From Varanus komodoensis (Eukaryota; Chordata; Lepidosauria; Squamata; Varanidae), in contig NW_025336416.1 of the NCBI RefSeq assembly GCF_004798865.1, positions 310,001-374,000 of the forward strand: DNA of 64,000 nt, read 5' to 3'. Below, one piece after another: positions 1 through 22,985 of this stretch (positions within the stretch are counted from its first letter, which is position 1; each line of letters starts with the position of its first letter). The notes under the pieces are model-generated. The model was given only the letters and a program-made list of their open reading frames with translations. It made no database searches and was not told where the DNA came from. The translations under genes and the position numbers were made by a program.

Positions 1-9761
<9,761 letters not shown>

Positions 9762-12700
9762 CATGTTGCAATGTTATAAGAAACTCAGTTCTGAGTTGGA
9801 TTCACAGGAGACCAGCTGCACTTAGACCAACAGTTGCCCAAGATACAGCGACAGCCAGCAATGAGTGATGCATCATTATTTTATTAGATTATTAAATTAT
9901 TGTTTTTCCATTTGCAAGGAAGCCTTCCGTCCGAAATTTCAGACTTGATTGTGAACTGTAGACCTGTATAAAATTGCACAGCTGTTATCATTGTGGATTT
10001 GCCAAAATCAAAAGCTGCTTATCAGGAGAAAAGAAAAGAAAAAAAAGAAAACCCACATTCTGTACTAAATCTAGAGCTGTGATCTCAGGGCTAAAACAAA
10101 CAAACACTTCTCATTTAGTTATGCCTTTATATATACTTGTTTGTAACTAATCAAAAAATACCCACTTAAGATCAGGAACTGGAAAAAGCTATGAATTTGG
10201 GTGCCATTGAAAACTTTCATTCTAGATGCATTCACAAATGTTTTATTACTGAAATGCAAAAGAGACTTGTCCTCTGCTGTCTTTTATAGATGAACAGTCT
10301 GTGAAGGTCTACGGGCAAAAGTATTTTTTGAAGTTCTTGAATGTCTTTCATTGTGCTGTTTAAATTTTTTGTAGAATGAATTACGGAATTATTTCAGTTA
10401 GACAAAGGAGCTTATCTCTACTTTTTATTATGTCCACTCAAAGATCAGCAAAGTGTGCCATTTTGAAAAAAAACCTTAAAAAATATCCATTTTGATTATT
10501 AATCATGGAGTTTGTCCTGTAGGACTGTGACACTTACTTTTCCAAAGCTTTTCTAAAGAATACGGGTCTGTGGTGATACAGTACAATCTTTTTCACTGTT
10601 ATGTTTGAATTAATGTAAAATTTATATATGTTTCACAGTATTAACATGATAGACTAGATGCTATTTATTTTCATTTACTATGGAGTGGTAAACATAGTTC
10701 TGTTAACATATCATAAATTGAAATGCTTTGGATTTTAGAAATGAGAAATGTATCATGTGGACACGAGCAATCCGAGTCAGAATTCATTAACCATAGCTTT
10801 TGTAAGTTCTCTGTTCATTTCAGCAAGGCTTTTCATCCATCTAAAACGAAGAGAGATTATACTGTAGCATTACTGGGTGTATTGCACCTTTCAAAAAGCA
10901 GGAATATGCAGCTGATTTGCATGGCAGAATTGAGAGATTTACCTGGTGTATAGTTTATTTAGCTTGTATCTGGAAGAACATTCAAGTGTTCCTCCAGCAT
11001 AGAAGATCCAACATGTGGACATGCTTGTTAGATGTCCAAACAAAGTGGACATGAAAGAACAGTTCTGGATTAATTCAAGCACAAATATATAGTTTGAGCA
11101 TCTGGAACATAGAAGTGGATGGAAAGAGATCTGATGTTTACTTGAGGAGGGAAGTATTGATCTTACATATGAAAAGAATAGAATACAATAGAAAGGGGTG
11201 AGGACAGATCCTGTTATCTTTGGAGAAGCATTAATTCAGATGGAGACCTGCTTAAAATGAAAGCATCCGTTCATTTGCACAATACTCATAAAAATAAGTA
11301 TTCACAAATGCTGTTGCACTAATGATGACAACAGGAACACTACTAGGATACTGTAGAACAAATTCCAGGATGTTTTCCTCTTAATCTGATCTTATTGAAG
11401 TTAAAAAGCAAAAACTAGGCACATCGAATTAATGTCAAATCTTCAACATTTTTGAAACTTTCCTAAGATTAACTCAGATTTATTTTCTTTCTCCTGAAAA
11501 GCAGAACAGCTGCTGTTGCAAGGTGTGCCCATTTCTCCATTTAGTGAAGTAGGGAAAATGGGATCAGGCTGTGCTAGGGCTTTGATGGTATTGCTGGACT
11601 AATTGTTGATGCCTGAGCAAGGAAACATTCTTTCTGTTGCCTATAAAGAGTTAGGAATCTTATATACCAGTTAAAGTCTGCAACTAGTGAGCAGTGCCTC
11701 GTGTTGCCAAATGGATGCGGCTGCAACAGCAGGTGTTTTGGGCAAGAGTACATCATATTTTCTTTTGTTAAACTGTGTGTGTGTGTTTTTGTGTTTTAAA
11801 ATTCTGTATGCAGTTTCAGCAGCTTGACAGCTTTAAGAAAAATGGGATCCTAGTGGGGTCTCCATCGTTCTGCTCTGGAAAGCAGATGGCAGCATATTCT
11901 TCTTAACTTAGAGTATGTGGAGTTTTTTGTGTTTTGTTTATGGATTTGTTGCACTTTCCAGCTAGTGTTAAGGAAGAGATTGATATGTGAAGTCATGCTC
12001 AAGTTTGCCCACCACTGATTTGGTGAGCAGACTAGTTTTAAAAGCTAATCTCCTGCTTTTGAAGTTCTGCCCTAATTAGCTGCCTGTTCCAGGCTGGCAC
12101 TTAAGGTGGCATTGTTCATTCTTCCCTTGCTTCTCCACTTCCTTGAACTGACACCAGCAAGTAAGAGGTGGGCTAAGGTGTAGAATCTTCCTTGTCTTCC
12201 GCTTCAGAATTGGGTGACTGGGTCACAGCAAAGAGCTCTTTTCCATGGCTGCCGTTAAGTAGCAGTGACCTAAATTAAAAGCTCCTTTCTCTTGGTTCTT
12301 GCTGGCAGCCACTTCAATTTATTTTCATTCTTTCCATTTTCATTCTTTATTGTTAGCTAACTGCAGATGCATGTCCACAGTGATTGTCATGGGCTTACGT
12401 AGATCATTCTCCAAAGAATTAATGTTGTCTTGTCACTGGCCTCTGCAGCCGTATTTGTGTGCATAGCTTTCTGTGCAGAAGGAATATGATGGTTTTCTGA
12501 TCATTAGATATTGTTGGGATAGAAAGGAGAAATGGATGTCATTTTCTTTCTTTTTCTCTTGTATACTGTAACCTTAAAAATGGTGTTTGGTTTTTCCTTG
12601 TTAGGTGCATGGCAAGCTAATGTCTAGCAAAATTCAGCATTGGGGTGGGGAGGGGTTGTAAAAATTTTGTTTTGAGCAATTGACAATGCACTTTGAAAAG

Positions 12701-14527
12701 GTAGGGCACTCTGAATATGCACAGGAACTGCTTTTTATAGTATATGCATAAACCAAAACTCCAAATTGAAACAAAGAATACACCTTTTTAAGTAGTTGTT
12801 TACTGCAGTGATTCTTGTAAGCACAGCAATATCTCAGGTGAAACTAATTTCATACACTTTTATCCAAAATATTCTCCATGAGAAGAGGGGAATAGTTTAC
12901 AAAAACTGAGAAGTACAGGCATGTTGCATACCTGGAAAAGCTTCTAAATCTGGTTATCTTGTTTGAATTGCTTCATAAAGCAAACTTTTGTTACTAATTT
13001 GGCTTCTTTTAAAAATGGCTTCTCTTTAACTTGCAGAGAAACCTGGGCTTAATAGCGTCTTTAACAAAATTAATCAGTACCATTATTGGCATCCATGTTG
13101 ACCTGTAGTCAAGCAGGTGTTGCAGAATTGCATCACCTATCATTGGTGTAGTATTTTTTCATATTTAAACTTAAGTTGTGCTGATTATTTCTCTATTCTA
13201 CTGCTAGTTTGATGTTTAAGAATTCACTTAACTTTGTACTGAAGAATGAGGGCCTCATACCTCAGCCCTGTCAAGGAAAAACCACATAGGATTCAAGTTT
13301 GTCAGCTGTAACTTTTGCGTTTTCAGCTTTTCCGTGTTCTAAATTATTAACAGTATTGAGCTATAAAAGAAGAGTGCAGCAGTCCAAGGAAATGCTGCTA
13401 TTTTAGAGCGCAAACCAATGAACCAGCATGATAACTGAAGCCATTTTAGTTTTAAAAGATATGTACTATAATTGGACTCTTGTGCCTTTTAAACAGTTGT
13501 CCTTGATGCAGACAGCACCAGTGCCTTCTGGAGCACGTGGGGCTTCCTGCTGACCTTTGCCCGGAGGCTGTGCTTTGTCAGCCGCAGGCAGTGATGTGAG
13601 GTCCGGGTGCAGAATGGACCCAATCTCCTCCCTGGCTCTTTCTGGGATTGCTGTGTGAGTTTGAGCAGCCAGGCTCCCTGATTCATCCCTTCAGCTTGGG
13701 TCATTGGCAGACATGCCGAGTTGAGCCATCTAGTTTTCATTACTGTTCCGGTGCTTGGAAAATTAGCATGTTTGCAGCCCTATTGAATATTGCTACAACA
13801 ATGGCTAGGACATTGGAATTTAGTGCTGGCTTTTTGCTGTGCTAGTCTAACTTGGAGGGACATATCATGTGATTGCAGCTGACCTCTGTACAATTAGTTG
13901 CAATGGAGAGATGAATTCTCCCAGCATGTGGGGACCCCCCCTTCCCAGGTTCCTCCTCTTCACCCATGCCTAACATAATCACTCCCTCAGAGTTATTGCA
14001 AGCTTACACTTGTGCCTAAAATCTAGTTAACAACTTGTAGCGCTAAGGGAGGTATACAAGAATGCCAAGGTCTTGGAACCATCACAAGAGAATAGGTTCT
14101 CTTAATTCTTCAGGTTTTTTATGGTTCTTAAACATGGCACTGCCATGTGTTGCCTAAACTTACCATGGGGGAAGAAGCCTGTCTTTTCTTGGCAGCATAA
14201 CATGGATTAGCTGGGTAGCCCCCACAGACCTTTTAACAAGGAATACCATGAACAAAGGAAGGGCGATGGAATAGCAGGTGTCCGGTAATAAGCCAGTGCA
14301 TGCTTCAGAACATCCAGTCTCCTCTCGCGGAGGCTACATGGTCTCCCCTGCCCTGTGGACATGCTTCTCCTGTGCTTAGTAATGCAGACTTCATGGCTCT
14401 TGCGCTGCCCCAGTTTCGAGGAATCACTGAAGGCAGGAAGCTCAGTCTGGCCCAGTCCTGCCTACTCTGACAGCTGGCTGTTCAGGGTCTCAATCGGGGG
14501 AGTTTTACATCACCTGTGAACCCATTC

Positions 14528-14625
14528 AAGCTTTAAAAAAATATACTCAGCCTGGAGATACCAGGGATCAAGCTTGGGACCCTTTGTGTGCGGAGCATGA
14601 CTTGTACCACTGAGCTATATCCTCT
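14528..14625 (-). repeat. tRNA-derived SINE head (antisense) in AGO2 3'UTR
   Basis: Read on the minus strand, it has an A-box-like ATAGCTCAGTGGTACAAG, then a B-box region AAGCTTGATCCC followed by TGGTATCTCCAGG. These are the landmarks of the common squamate tRNA-headed SINE; a longer plus-strand copy is at 49628-49790. The Pol III box sequences have drifted. Confidence 0.7.
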
Positions 14626-15612
14626 ACTCAAAAGCGATCCCCCGCCCCCAAATAACTCATTAAACCTTTCCATCTCTATTTTGATGCTTCAGGAGGAAGG
14701 AGCTAGAACTGTGGCTGAAATGGGGTTTCTTGTTCTGGGGATTGTAGATAGAAATGTTGCCATATGTGTTATTACATCTCCTGTGGCATTGCTGAAGCCA
14801 TAAGGTCTTTACACATAAGGAAAAGAATGTAAATAAGTTGTTGCAAGTCAGTGGTAGTTATAGATTAAATTGCATTTTTAAATGGAGGGTATACTTCAAA
14901 AGCAGTTCTTCCTTCTCTTTAAATTACAGCTTTGAAGATTGCAACATGGTATTGGCTCTTTGAGACTGAGACCATGTTGTTTATCTTCCTTTACATTTGT
15001 ACACATTGGGAACTTGCTTCTAAAGGCCTCCTAGTAATCATTTCTAGGAGAAAACTCAAGCAGGATGTAATTGCACTGATTCTTATAACTTCCTTTTACT
15101 GCAATGAACTTTCTGTTTGCGTCTGCTGTAGTAATCGGAATAATACTGTATGTACAGTTAGGACCAACCCAGAGAGAAATGGTCAGTGTTTGACCAAATG
15201 GCCCATTTTACAGTATTAAGAGATAACCAGAATGCACATAAAAATTTCTTCTATGTATCTGTTTCTATGTAGCTTCAAATTCTTGAAGGGTAGAGTTTGC
15301 TTATTTTGCTTTATGTATTTTTATGAATTTGTTGTCTGCCTTCACTCCATAATTTCTTTCTTGTTCCTCTCTGAACTTTGCACTTTGCTTGCAAGACACT
15401 TCTCCCACCCAGTATATCACGTTCTAGTATAATCAGCTATATGTTCCTCTGCCATTTTAACCATTGCCCATGCTTTCTAGTTGAACAAGCATCTTTGTGA
15501 TTGTGCCAATAGAAGTTGCTAGTGCAAACTTCAGCACCTGATTCACCGGGAATGTTTTAATGTGACTGTGGCTTTAACCAGATGCTCATGCTGGCTGAGA
15601 GCTTCCATATAG

Positions 15613-15745
15613 CCTGAGGTGCCTGATCCCACCTAAACTTGGAAGGTAAGCAGGATTGGGCCTGGTTGAAATCTGTATGGGTGACTTAAATGCTGTGAAC
15701 CACCCAGAGAGCTTCAGTTAGGGGCAGTACAGAAATGTAAGGTGG
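15613..15745 (+). repeat. 5S rRNA-headed SINE with L2-like tail
   Basis: The segment 15613-15685 matches the internal promoter half of 5S rRNA: CTGATCCCACC, CTTGGAAGGTAAGCAGG, TTGGGCCTGGTT and GTATGGGTGAC. It is followed by AACCACCCAGAGAGCTTCAG, TTAGGGGCAGTACAGAAATG and TAA. That tail equals, with few changes, the reverse complement of the L2-like tail at 56454-56505. It is therefore a composite SINE (5S head, LINE tail), not a 5S gene: the 5' third of 5S and its terminator are missing. Confidence 0.8.
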
Positions 15746-17474
15746 TGATGAGGAGAAGGAGGAGTGAAACCCGTTACCAGCAGGCAAAATACAGACTTAT
15801 GCTTCAGCTGGTATCCCAGTGGTGCTTATATAGGGGAACTATTCCGATGGAGTCTCAAACAGAAATCTCCATCCTAATTAAGTGGACGGCCCATATGACC
15901 TGCTGTGATTTGGGAACCTACTTCTGTGAACTGTCTTTATCTAGTGACACTCCAGGGTGCACTTGTTCTCTTTACTGTTGAGTTATTTTTGGCATGCCTC
16001 ATAGAAAAATAAGCCAGTGTCCCTGCTCTGTTGCTTATTTTTCAGTGTCAGCCATTTTATCATGTTAAGCCTGATGTTAGGATCTGTTAGTTTGCGTCGT
16101 ATGTACCTTAAGTCCCCCATTTAAGTTTCTGCTTTCTTTTTCTTTCTTTCTTTGTTTTTGCCTGAAGTATTAAAAGAGAATGTAGTGACTTGTCCAGATT
16201 GCTTAGTGAAGAATATTGTACTGCAAAGAGTTTAAAGACTACCTCCTACATTTCTTGAAAGGGATTAGGGTGCTTTCCTTCCTAAAATGAGATTTGACAT
16301 TACTGAAAGTAGCCAAATTTCATGAATGGACCTGAGTTGCTATGACCTTTTGCCTTCGGATTTGAGAAGCTGGGTGCCATATAGGGTCTTTCAACATCCT
16401 TGATCAGAAAAAGCAAGGCTGGCTAGAAACCACAGGACGCTTTCTGTAAACTTGGCAAAATGCGAGGCACGGTCTTTCTTTCACGGATTTGGTGTGCTCA
16501 TTTTCCTCCATTTCTTTAAAGATGCCAGGAGACTATGGCACAGCTGAGATTAACCTTGCAATTGCATTTTTCCCCACATGGCTGTTCCAAAATAAGGAAT
16601 GTTTTGGTGTGTTGGCATCTTGTGCTCCTGCAGGAAATTTTGTGACTGTAAATGTAGAGTATGTTGGCAGCAGGTTGGACATGTGCTTTCAGTGGCAGTT
16701 CCCAATGACCTGTTAGATTTTAAAACTATTTCAGAAAAGGTTCTCTCTTTAGTATGTGGAACTGCTGTACAAAAAACAGGTCCAGCATCACCTTGGGCAT
16801 AAGAACTAGTTGTGGCGGCATTTGGATCCAGGTGTGGAAAAGTAATTTGATGGTGCTTTAAACATTTTGAATCTACATTGAAATTATTGTGTTAAATATT
16901 TTTAGGATACTATTTAGGTAACATTTCTTGAAATATCCTTGAAAATGCTAGTTCCCCTACACAGATTATAACTTACACAAACTCTTAATGTGCAAAAAGC
17001 AAATCAAAACAGGTTCTTTAAATGTTTGAGTGTGTTCTCTTTCAATAGACAACAATTTGTTCACACCTAACATCTTAATAGGTTGCAGCTGAAGGTGCTT
17101 TTTATCTCTAAACTGTAGAAAACTGCCTTCTAATCATCACATTATTCTGATGGTTGAATGCATCATCCTTTTTATATGTACAGTAAGCTTATTACTGTAA
17201 AATTTGCTGCTGCAGTTTATAGGGCTGTTAACCATAAATCATTTACTGTGACATAGGGTAGTTAATGCAAGTCATCCTGGGATTTATAGTTTAGGACATT
17301 ATTAATAGTGTTTATAGTCAAGAATGTTAATAAAAACTACTATCTAGTTGTGAGAAACCTTACAAGTAATCTTCTATCAAAGATTAGGCACATTTGTTAG
17401 TGGTCTGCAAATAGGTCAGTGTATATTTTCTTCCCAAATATAAGATAGATTGATTCCCCAAAAGAAGCTACAAC

Positions 17475-17560
17475 CTTGAGTTTACAAGAGCTGAGCTGGG
17501 TTATGAAGGAGGGGCATTCATCCATTCTTTCACAGGGATGTCGTAAGATGGAAACAACTT
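17475..17560 (+). repeat. RTE/BovB-type 3' tail fragment
   Basis: Contains TACAAGAGCTGAGCTGGGTTATGAAG followed by GGGATGTCGTAAGATGGAAACAACTTGATAG in shortened form; the order (leading AGAGCTGAGC, later GTCG..AAG..GGAA.CAACTTGA) is that of the 3' end of squamate BovB/RTE LINEs and of SINEs that borrow it. The fragments at 27290-27410 are close relatives. No reading frame remains. Confidence 0.5.
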
Positions 17561-17645
17561 GATAGCCCACGACAGCATATATTTATCCATCCCTTGATGT
17601 TTGGGCAATGGAACAGGCACTAGTTAAGTACGCAGGTACCCATCA

Positions 17646-17661
17646 TTTTTTTTTTTTTTTT
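17646..17661 (+). repeat. Poly-T run (T16)
   Basis: An uninterrupted run of 16 T on the plus strand. No retroposed gene sequence was recognised beside it. Confidence 0.8.
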
Positions 17662-19736
17662 AACTAACACTGGCCAATATCTAGAGAGCCACTTAAGGTC
17701 TGACCCTATCTCTGGATGGGAATTTTTATCTCGGAGCAGCAGACCTCCAACATGCTATATCCCAGTCTGGTTTTGAAAGTAGGCTTTCATGTAAAGACCT
17801 TTAGAACTTGGTTGGGTGTATAGCCTGAGTTCTGGAAGGTAGGATCCTTGGTCTCCTAGCTTGATATTTTGGACAATGCCAAATAGTAGCTCTGATGGGA
17901 CTGGGGAAAACTCTATAGATGTTTTTGCGTGCAACATGTGTGCTTTACTACAGCCATGTTCCTCCTAGTTAAGAGTTCTTTTGGATCACGGCCCACATCC
18001 TTTCCCTGAAATGACATGGGCAGGCATGGTGAGTAGCTCTGAATTGGCTGCCAGAAATAGCAAGCATCGTTGAGCTGGTATTTCTCTCAATCGTCCCCAG
18101 CAGGCTTAGGCAAGAGAACATACCCTGCTTGCTTCTCCTTCGTAATGCAGGGGACATCTTGCATACCAGGAAACGGGATGTTGGACCAGGTAGATGTTTT
18201 AGTCTGGTCTAGTAGGGCTTGGTTCCTGATTTTGCACACTGGGGTTTGAGGGAAACCAATGTGGAATCTGTACTGGTCCTGTGTTGTAGGAGATTTTGGG
18301 GGTATTTCTGTCTGGGTGTCAAAGATGGGTCTTTGTCCTTTATTCCCAATCACTTAGCAAGCCATGAGAGAAGGGAGACTTTCTCCATTATGCTGAGGGG
18401 GTTAGAGACTTCTCACAAGAATTATGACTGCAGGTAGTACCTTGTGGAAACTGCATGACTGACCACAGGATGTTTCAAAGGGTAGGCCAACTAAAATGCA
18501 ACATCAGTATGATTCTTTCTAAGAGAGGAATTATTCTCCTATTGCTCCTAGAGTAAGCCTAGATCCAAGGTGTGCGTTTGTGATCTTTTGGGAAACCTCT
18601 TGAATTCTTTTGGGAGATTTCTGAATTCATGCATCTTTTCTTGCAGACAGTTAAGGTCCTAGAATACCAGTGGAACAAATTGAGAACAATGTATGCAAAT
18701 AGCTCTGACATTGCCCAGTATCATGGATGTTCAGGACTGCCCAGGAAATTAGGGTTTCTTGGGAAAAGAAATTGGGTCTGTCCTCTTTTTAAAAAAAGAA
18801 AACTACCTCTACGTGTGAGTTGGCGGTATTGTGGGCACCTTTTTAGTTGCTTTTAATGAAATAGAAGGGTGTGGGGCAGCAGACAACACATGGAACTATT
18901 TTCTACCCCACCACCCACTTCCTACTGATAGAAACTGCTGATGATAATCCAGACTTTTCTCAGGAGGCAGGTATGTTATTTTTCTTTGCTCTTTTTCTCT
19001 GTATTATAAAAGTCACAGTGTCTTCTCTTTCTCAGAGGATTGTTTCATGTTTAAAGATGTACACCTAAAACTCTTTTATGCATACCTATCGGAGAAACAC
19101 ATGGGTTTGAAAAAAGAATAGCTCTGCTTTTATGTGGCATGTCCCCTGGATGGCAAACACAGGTTTGCTGTTTGTGTAATGCCTCAGGATTCCAGCAGTT
19201 GCAGTTTGAGACCCCAGCCCATGCGGATGAAAGTGATTGATTTGTCCAGTAGCTGTCATTCCAGAATAGTAAAATGTTGTTGTATAAAACCTTCTACAGA
19301 ATGGGGGAAACACAAGACTAGAATGTATAATGGAATCTGACTTTGAGTTGGTACACTTCATATTTAACTGACATTTCCTGGGAGTATTTTAACTCTTAGT
19401 TCAATGTAAGCAATTATTGTGGATGGGTGTGAGTGAGTGTGAGAGGGAGGGAGAGATCCAGAGTTAGTTCCCATTCAAACAAGTGAGACACACGCCATGA
19501 TTGGATTGAAACCCAACTTAAGCTAACTTAGCCTGGAACCAAACCATTGAGTGTGGGACGGGGAAGAGAGAAATACCTGGGAACGTCTCTACCGATACCC
19601 GTTTCTATCTTGCCAACAAAGAAGAATAAGTCTCTGAATGATTAAAAATATCATCACTCAATTTACAAGTACATGAAAAAGAGGAAGGGAGTGAAGGGCC
19701 TTGTTCAAGTGGTACTAACTATAAATGCATTTACAG

Positions 19737-19820
19737 CATGTCTATTCAGTGCATGTCTATTCAGGCATGTGCATGTCTATTCAGAAGGAAGCGGCTATTG
19801 GATAAGCTGGTATAGGATTG
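19737..19820 (+). repeat. Short tandem copies of a reptilian dispersed repeat
   Basis: The unit GCATGTCTATTCAG occurs three times within 50 bp, followed by TATAGGATTGCAGCC. This resembles the edge of a dispersed repeat common in reptiles, here locally duplicated. I cannot name the family. Confidence 0.4.
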
Positions 19821-22646
19821 CAGCCTTAACTAGGTTATGACCTTTTGCTGCCTCAGCATGGCAGGGTTCCAGGCTCACAGAATAATCGTCTCTGTAGAAA
19901 TGTAAAATTAGCACTTGAGGAATATATAATTTTATTTCTACCCATTAGCAGCATTGTACAGTTTCCATGTCGTTATATAGATTGTATACATCACTCTATA
20001 CATTCATCTGTAAAAGCTCTGTGTAGGAGAACTAGTATTAATGCAGTGTGTGTACCTTAAGTACTTTAGTTACATGCTTGCTTGATGCTGTGTGGTGATG
20101 TTTCTTTAACTTAAGCCTTAACAAATGTATTAAATTTGTCTAAGATCAGAATATGCAAAAACATTCATTTAGTGTAAGATTAGCTCTTTTCCTGTGAAGG
20201 CACAAGACTTTCTTTTTTTAATTAAATGTTACCATCCTTAAAACAGGTCCAAGTTTTTGAGGAGGCTCTGTAACCTGCCTATAATTCATCCTACCCCCGT
20301 TTTTTACAGAAATTATATGGCCTGGATTTGACTCCAGGATACAGTCATGCTGTTGATCCAAGCATGTTGTGGTTATATGGATTAAATATTAAGTAATTCG
20401 ATTAAATTTGTTTTAAAGGGCTAGGGGATTAATTATTGATTCATTCCCCCAACTGAAATGTAGTTGTGTAAAAGAGGATTGACTATTTTTAAATATGTAA
20501 ATATGTTGGATTCTGCAATAGTAATGTTTTTTGCATCTTGTAACTGACATTAAATCCTTCTGTCTTCAAGATAAATTAGAGTGGCAAATGGAGTGGTGGG
20601 GACGCAGCTCTCTTCCAGTTTGGATCTACCTCAGACTAAGCAGTTGGGTGCTAATTTATTCAAATTATCATTGAGATAGTCCAAAGTGACCAAACCGTAT
20701 GTGATTACTTGTCCTCTGAAGAAAAAGATATATGGGGGTGGGTGGGTGGTGTTACAAAAATGCATTTTATTTTTTTCTTTGTGCCTTTTGTGTTGAGTCC
20801 CAATGCATAGCAAAAACAAGTCATACTCCAATACTAGAATTAAATCCTTATAAACAGCTAAACTGAAAACTGTGTCAGGTTTCTGAAAATGTAAAAGTGT
20901 ATTTTTTGTGTATTAAACTATAAAGATATACAGCATAAAGGAACGCTCGTAAATGAGGAGATACTTTTTTTTGAGTAGACACAAAACATGATACTTACAT
21001 CCCAGATTATTCTATGCATACATTTGTATGGTCATGCACCAAGCTCTTTGTAGCTTCTTGATTAGTAGGAAGTGGTTTGGAATTTTAGTCTTGGGATGAA
21101 TATGCACAAAACAAGGAATGAAGTAGCTTTGCTTCATTTAACAGGGACATGTCCGGCCACTTTTGGAAGATCAAATCTTGGCTTGATAAGCTGGGACATG
21201 TGCAAACCTCCTGCATCCACTTGACTCCTCCCCTTATACCAACAGGGAAACAAGCTAGGAATGCATATTTAGCCATAGGCTTTCACAAGAAACCATGGTT
21301 AATGGCGCTAAAGCAGCCCTGAATATGAAGTGCTGGATTAAAGTTCCCATCCATATCCTGGCTTGTTTGGAAACCATTGAATTATACTTCCTAGTATGGA
21401 CGCGAAGGATGTCAGTGGTTCCCTTCGCTTGTTTGCCTGTGCAAGAGGCGAAAGGGCCTGCATGCAGTTGCTTGAATATCATGTACTTCAGCTTAAGTTG
21501 AGATTTGATTGTCCAGAACCTGCTTTTGTTGGCTGTGGCACTCTGACCATTCGTGAAAACGTGCGTGTACATAGAGCTACTAATACCGAAGCTGTGCATA
21601 TATACAAGTGTATAATCAGTGGAAGTGGTGTTTGCATATGTCAGGTATGGGAATAAAAACATCAGAGTAACTTGCTGCATGCTTTTATATAACACTTTGA
21701 ATACCCTTTTTATATAGAACTTTTTTTACTTTTTTTGGAGACTGAGTTGTAATATACTATTGTTTTTGAAGATTGGAAATTTGACTTTATAAACAGTAAC
21801 CAATACAGCATGGAAAGCTTTCCTGTAAAATAATATTTAGTTTTAATATTGAAAAAAGCAAAAATAAAAAAATAAAGCAGAGCACCGACATTCCTAAGTG
21901 ACAGGATTTAAGCTATACCCTAAAGGAGATTTTTTTGCTGCAGAGAGACTCAATCAACAGGAAATAAATGTGTGCTACAAACTGCCCCACTGGGTCTATA
22001 AGTAAAGCTATATTTTATAAGAGAGTAACCATCCTTTTAATATGCTGCATATAAATGATCAGCATTGTTGCACTTTCTCAGTAATAATGTCCTGTAAATT
22101 GGCTTGTGGTAAAGAATTTAAAAATGTTTTAATGTACCATAGTACTTTGGGCAGAAGGTAAGAAGACTTACAGGTACCTCAAGATTGAAACAAGAGCCTG
22201 AATATGCTGCATTTTGTTCCTTTTTATGTCATAGAGCATTTTGTTTGGCTTTCATTAGCTTTATTATTGTTACTGGCTACCTGGCTTTTAATTTGTACTT
22301 GTTGGATCCCCTGAAGAATTCTGAGAGTTGGTCTCTCTTCACTTGGTTAGATATTCTTACCCGACCGATGTTAGTTCAGTATATGGCATGAAATCTGCCC
22401 TGCGTTGTACCATAGAGGATGTTTTTACAGAGTAGATTTTGAGAAGGATACAAAGATTGTAAAACAGGCAATTTATATGTTGTCTCTTGGTTTATGTGTT
22501 TTATAATTACTGGACATAACTCAGACAGGGGATTGCTTTTGAACTTGGACCTGTAATAATTATATCCTGACCAAGGAATAAGCTAACAAACCAGTTAGGA
22601 CAACCTAGCTGGAAGGCTGAGCCACACTGGTATGCCAAAAACGCCT

Positions 22647-22658
22647 CCCCCCCCCCCC
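22647..22658 (+). repeat. Poly-C run (C12)
   Basis: An uninterrupted run of 12 C within the proposed AGO2 3'UTR, about 300 bp upstream of the distal poly(A) site. Confidence 0.7.
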
Positions 22659-22954
22659 ATTCAGAGATTGAATTACTGTCCAAGTGACTTCGAACAACAT
22701 AAGCCCTGTTGTTTAGATGCTTTAGATGTAATTTCCTTCAGAATAATTTAAGTTGGCAATTTCCATTCCCCAAGTACACTATAACATGGATAAAGAGGGA
22801 ATTGTTTGAGGGGGAGGGATGAAGAGAAACGCTTGAACGACACTTCAGAAGACTGTGAAATTCAACATTTGTTGTCCTGTTTTTAAGCTTAGGTGGTTCC
22901 TCTTTCCATGTTTGTTTTACAGCTTGCTAGTAAAATACTTTGCACTACTTCTGC

Positions 22955-22985
22955 AATAAACCCATGTCAAACTAACTTTTTTTTT
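22955..22985 (+). terminator. AGO2: Likely distal AGO2 poly(A) site
   Basis: A canonical AATAAA at 22955-22960 is followed about 15-20 nt later by a T-run, and then by the GT-rich stretch TGTGTATGTGTGCGTGTGT, a strong downstream GU/U element. This is the most complete cleavage-signal arrangement I found between the AGO2 stop and CHRAC1. A weaker AATAAA lies at 23181-23186. Confidence 0.6.

Larger units (their letters stand above)
9762..22985 (+). other. AGO2: Probable AGO2 3'UTR (about 13.2 kb)
   Basis: From the AGO2 stop codon to the best poly(A) site there is no convincing coding sequence, and repeat load is low for this genome. AATAAA also occurs at 17329, 21863, 21871 and 21962, so shorter isoforms are possible. 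Transposon-derived insertions lie at 14528-14625 (tRNA-headed SINE, antisense), 15613-15745 (5S-headed SINE), 17475-17560 (RTE tail) and 19737-19820. A long AGO2 3'UTR is known in mammals. The extent here is inferred from sequence only and needs transcript support. Confidence 0.6.

Noticed and set aside
14528-14625. A tRNA gene on the minus strand
   Set aside because: The A and B boxes are SINE-like, no cloverleaf anticodon stem can be drawn by eye, and longer SINE relatives exist at 49628.
15613-15745. A 5S ribosomal RNA gene
   Set aside because: Only the internal promoter half is 5S-like, followed by a LINE tail. There is no full 5S length and no T-run terminator.
16239-18809. Two let-7 seed matches (CTACCTC at 16239-16245 and 18803-18809) in the AGO2 3'UTR
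   Set aside because: In 13 kb about one such 7-mer is expected by chance, so two is not evidence of regulation without conservation.
21255-21695. A 146-codon minus-strand frame in the AGO2 3'UTR
   Set aside because: Composition is unremarkable, no family is recognised, there is no splice context, and it lies antisense in UTR-like sequence. Chance frame is the simplest reading.
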